A DNA stretch of 62,975 nt from an uncultured Muribaculaceae bacterium (GTDB lineage: Bacteria > Bacteroidota > Bacteroidia > Bacteroidales > Muribaculaceae), in NCBI GenBank assembly GCA_947525975.1, contig CANNVE010000016.1, positions 1 through 62,975 on the forward strand, in the 5' to 3' direction. A program made the translations under genes and the position numbers. This document shows, piece after piece, positions 60,635-62,975 of this stretch. The notes beneath the pieces were generated by a model. The model was not told where the DNA came from. It saw only the letters and a program-made list of their open reading frames with translations, and ran no database searches. Numbering within the stretch: position 1 is the stretch's first letter; each line of letters begins with the position of its first letter.

Positions 60635-62499
60635 TCGTAGAAATACGTCTTATGCTTAACCTTGCGTTGCAGTATCTCGCGCTCGGGATCGAGGTCGAGA
60701 GCCTTCTTCCAGAAATCCAGCGCTTTAGCCGGCTCGCCGCTCATGAAATAGATATCGCCCGCATGCTCAAACACGTCGGAAGACGGCGCCAGATCGAGCG
60801 AAGCGTCCACCTCCTCGGCCACCTCTTCCACAAGCTCTTCGGTCTCAGCCGGGTCAGGGGCGTCCCCGTTTTCAGGCTTTTCGCCTATGCCGTAGAGGTT
60901 GAGGGTGATGTCAATATAATTCTTGGCCATCGAGTAGTCTTTCTTGCGGAAGAATACCCAGGCGTATGTATCCATGTAAGTGGGGTTGGTCTGCTCGCCT
61001 CGCACGGCTGCCGCTGCGTATTTCTCCGCCTTGTCGAGGTCTATGCCTTGCAGAGCCATAAAGTAGGCGGCATTGTTCATGGCCATGTAATTGTCAGGGT
61101 CAATCTCCACGGCCTGGTCATAGAGGCGGAGAGCGCCCACGGTGTCGGCGTTGGCCGTGTGGAGATCGCCTCTGAATGAAATGAACCGCGATACGGCTTT
61201 GGGATTGTTGATCTGCGCTATACGCACCGAGTCGACAACCGCAATGGCCTCGCCGATCTTTCCGGCGGAGTTAAGCACCTGGGCCACAGCCATCGGGAAG
61301 AAGAGATTTTCAGGAAATCGCTCCATGGCCTCTTTCCCTGACTCAAGCGCATTGGCGTCATCGTCAGCCAATAGGCTGCTTTGCACCATCAGAGTCCATG
61401 CCTCCTCGTCATCGCCGTCAAGAGCCACCGAATAGCCTGCCTGCTCGGAGGCTCCCTGATAATCCTTTATCGTATAGAGAAACGAACTGTAAAGATTGTG
61501 CACCTGCGCCTCACCGGGGTGAATCTGCTCAATGCGGTCGAAGAGCGAGCGGAGATTGCCATATTGGGTGGAATCGCCGATCATGCCCGTCACATACTGG
61601 CGCATGATATCCATCTTCTGCTCCACCTCAAGATTGGGGCTGAGCAGAGCCATGTTCATCTCGCGGTCATAGGCTGCGGTGTCTCCCTGCGCCTTATAGA
61701 CATCAGCGCGCGTCAGATAGATGGCGCCGATGGTTGAGTCAAGCTCAGCGGCGCGGTCGAGGTATTCGAGAGCCTTATCGTTGCGGTTGAGATAGTTGTA
61801 GATCGTGCCCACGTAGAAAGCCGTGTAGCAGTCATTAGGCGCGCTTGCGGCCAGCGCCTCTATTTCCTTGACGGTCGAGGCGGTGTCGTTTCTGAACATA
61901 TACGCCCTCACCTTCTGGGCTGAAAGCGACACGCTCTTGCCGTTGTCGGCCTCGAGGCGGCCAAACGCGTCGAGCGCCTTTCCATATCCGGCGGAGTCGC
62001 CCATAGCGTATGACAGCAGATAGGCCTGCCCGAGTTCCTGCAGAGGCTGCGCATAGGCCGGGAACACAGAGTCAAGAGTCTCCCAGACGTAGGCCTCGTC
62101 AGAGAATCTGCTGGAGTTTCGGGCTATGCGGGCCAATGTGAGGCCGGTGAGGTAATTGTCTTTGTTGGCCTCAAAAAGGTTCTTTATGGCGCGGTATCCC
62201 TTCTCTGCCGCCAAAGAGTCAGTGGGGCCGAGCATGAGCATAGCCTGCCCCCACTCGGCATTTATCTCAAGGTCAGTGCTGTCGAGTTCGTGGGCGCGCA
62301 TCATCAGCATCACGTAATCATCGATTTTCAGCTGTCCGTATCGGTTCTGACCTTCGAGATATGCCATCTCGGCCTTGCGTTTGGCGGCTTTGGCATCCCA
62401 ATCAGCCTTGGCCCAGGCCGCGACTCCGATGGCCACGGCCGCAAATATGAATATGTAGCGCCTTAAGTCCAAATTACGAAAAATATTATAAGTCTGCAA
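60631..62499 (-). CDS. TPR protein with N-terminal membrane anchor
   Basis: The protein of about 622 residues has a single hydrophobic helix (RRYIFIFAAVAIGVAAWA) near its start, then many TPR-type helices (TAFYVGTIYNYLNRNDKALEYLDRAAEL; DTVGALRLYDQAVEIDPDN). The frame is open to 62583, but that part overlaps dut; TTG at 62499 or 62472 is more plausible. The acidic stretch ETEELVEEVAEEVDAS is near the C-terminus. It lies in the dut-TPR-DUF4292-EnvC operon and probably faces the periplasm as a scaffold. Confidence 0.78.
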   Translation of the reverse strand: MQTYNIFRNLDLRRYIFIFAAVAIGVAAWAKADWDAKAAKRKAEMAYLEGQNRYGQLKIDDYVMLMMRAHELDSTDLEINAEWGQAMLMLGPTDSLAAEKGYRAIKNLFEANKDNYLTGLTLARIARNSSRFSDEAYVWETLDSVFPAYAQPLQELGQAYLLSYAMGDSAGYGKALDAFGRLEADNGKSVSLSAQKVRAYMFRNDTASTVKEIEALAASAPNDCYTAFYVGTIYNYLNRNDKALEYLDRAAELDSTIGAIYLTRADVYKAQGDTAAYDREMNMALLSPNLEVEQKMDIMRQYVTGMIGDSTQYGNLRSLFDRIEQIHPGEAQVHNLYSSFLYTIKDYQGASEQAGYSVALDGDDEEAWTLMVQSSLLADDDANALESGKEAMERFPENLFFPMAVAQVLNSAGKIGEAIAVVDSVRIAQINNPKAVSRFISFRGDLHTANADTVGALRLYDQAVEIDPDNYMAMNNAAYFMALQGIDLDKAEKYAAAAVRGEQTNPTYMDTYAWVFFRKKDYSMAKNYIDITLNLYGIGEKPENGDAPDPAETEELVEEVAEEVDASLDLAPSSDVFEHAGDIYFMSGEPAKALDFWKKALDLDPEREILQRKVKHKTYFYE

Positions 62500-62503
62500 A
62501 TAA

Positions 62504-62947
62504 TCAGGAAAGGCCGGTGTGCCCGAAAGCTCCTTCGCCCCGCTGCGTCTCGTCAATGCGGTCAACGGGCTCCCACTCCACATGCGTGTAAGGCCCGATC
62601 ACCATCTGGCATATCCTTTCTCCGGGATTGACCACAAACGGCTCTGAGCCGAAATTGATGAGGATGATGCCGATCTCGCCGCGATAGTCGGCATCGACTG
62701 TGCCGGGGGTGTTGACGAGCGAGATGCCGTGCTTCAGGGCCAGGCCGCTGCGCGGGCGCATCTGCATCTCATAGCCATGAGGCAGCTGCACACGCAGGCC
62801 TGTGGGTATGAGCTTGCGCTCCATGGGCATCAGCGTCACCGGCCCGGTGAGAGCGGCGCGCACGTCCATCCCGGCCGACGAGAATGTCTCGTAGGCAGGC
62901 AATTCAAATCCTGAATTATTGATTATCTTTACCTTGATTCTATCCAT
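62504..62947 (-). CDS. dut: Deoxyuridine 5'-triphosphate nucleotidohydrolase
   Basis: The 147-residue trimeric dUTPase shows all five motifs: AGMDVRA, RSGLALKHGI, GTVDADYRGEIG, GERICQMV and the C-terminal RGEGAFGHTG. It removes dUTP and supplies dUMP. It is the first gene of the envelope operon; its promoter is outside or at the window edge. Confidence 0.97.
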   Translation of the reverse strand: MDRIKVKIINNSGFELPAYETFSSAGMDVRAALTGPVTLMPMERKLIPTGLRVQLPHGYEMQMRPRSGLALKHGISLVNTPGTVDADYRGEIGIILINFGSEPFVVNPGERICQMVIGPYTHVEWEPVDRIDETQRGEGAFGHTGLS

Positions 62948-62975
62948 CTTGTGGCTTTGTGTTGTAGGTTAGGGG

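Noticed and set aside
60631-62583. 650-residue version of the TPR protein
   Set aside because: The first ~28 codons overlap the end of dut in another frame; a downstream TTG start is more plausible.

Overview
The window reads as a chromosomal segment of a Bacteroidales bacterium. The evidence is repeated promoter boxes of the Bacteroidetes type (TTTG, about 20 nt, TAnnTTTG), a single-chain pyruvate:ferredoxin oxidoreductase, the order uppS-bamA-ompH-ompH, the order purH-mreBCD-mrdA-rodA, the dut-TPR-DUF4292-EnvC operon, and PorX/PorW-like genes. The GC-rich coding sequence and gene content suggest a Muribaculaceae-like gut organism. That family assignment is inference.

Layout. At the left edge is a truncated tRNA-Arg(ACG) on the minus strand. 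A plus-strand group follows (aminotransferase, GT2 glycosyltransferase, radC, nspC), interrupted by a perfect 560-bp tandem duplication across the glycosyltransferase/radC junction. Next come rplU-rpmA (minus) and an AT-rich accessory ATPase gene (plus). From about 7.5 to 38.1 kb almost everything is on the minus strand: a membrane protein, the elongasome set rodA-mrdA-mreD-mreC-mreB with purH upstream, the outer-membrane assembly set uppS-bamA-ompH-ompH with a DUF6089 barrel gene, a lipoprotein, ribD, an M16 peptidase, ispG, purE, a PAP2-like membrane protein, rpoN, asnS, an rluB-type pseudouridine synthase, nifJ, birA and tsaE. Two plus-strand genes follow, a PorW/SprE-like TPR lipoprotein and a PorX-like response regulator/PglZ protein.

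From about 43.4 to 47.5 kb lies a strikingly AT-rich minus-strand operon with its own strong promoter. It encodes a polytopic O-antigen-ligase-like/TPR protein, a DUF1573 lipoprotein, a MauE/DoxX-type membrane protein with an extra periplasmic domain, and a lipoprotein ending in an 8-cysteine domain resembling the myxobacterial bacteriocin fulvocin C. A small GC-richer membrane gene follows. This is the best candidate for an undescribed system: a cysteine-rich envelope peptide with its own redox and membrane partners.

The right part holds a YitT/outer-membrane-protein pair, a zinc-uptake substrate-binding protein plus ATPase without an adjacent permease, a Na/Pi cotransporter, a NapH-like ferredoxin, a GH2 beta-galactosidase, thioredoxin, and the minus-strand dut operon (dUTPase, TPR protein, DUF4292 lipoprotein, EnvC-like degenerate LytM protein, flippase).

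The dominant theme is cell-envelope growth and outer-membrane biogenesis, mixed with housekeeping metabolism. No rRNA, CRISPR array, transposase, integrase or phage gene was seen. Functions are assigned from motifs and remembered family features only; no database search was run.
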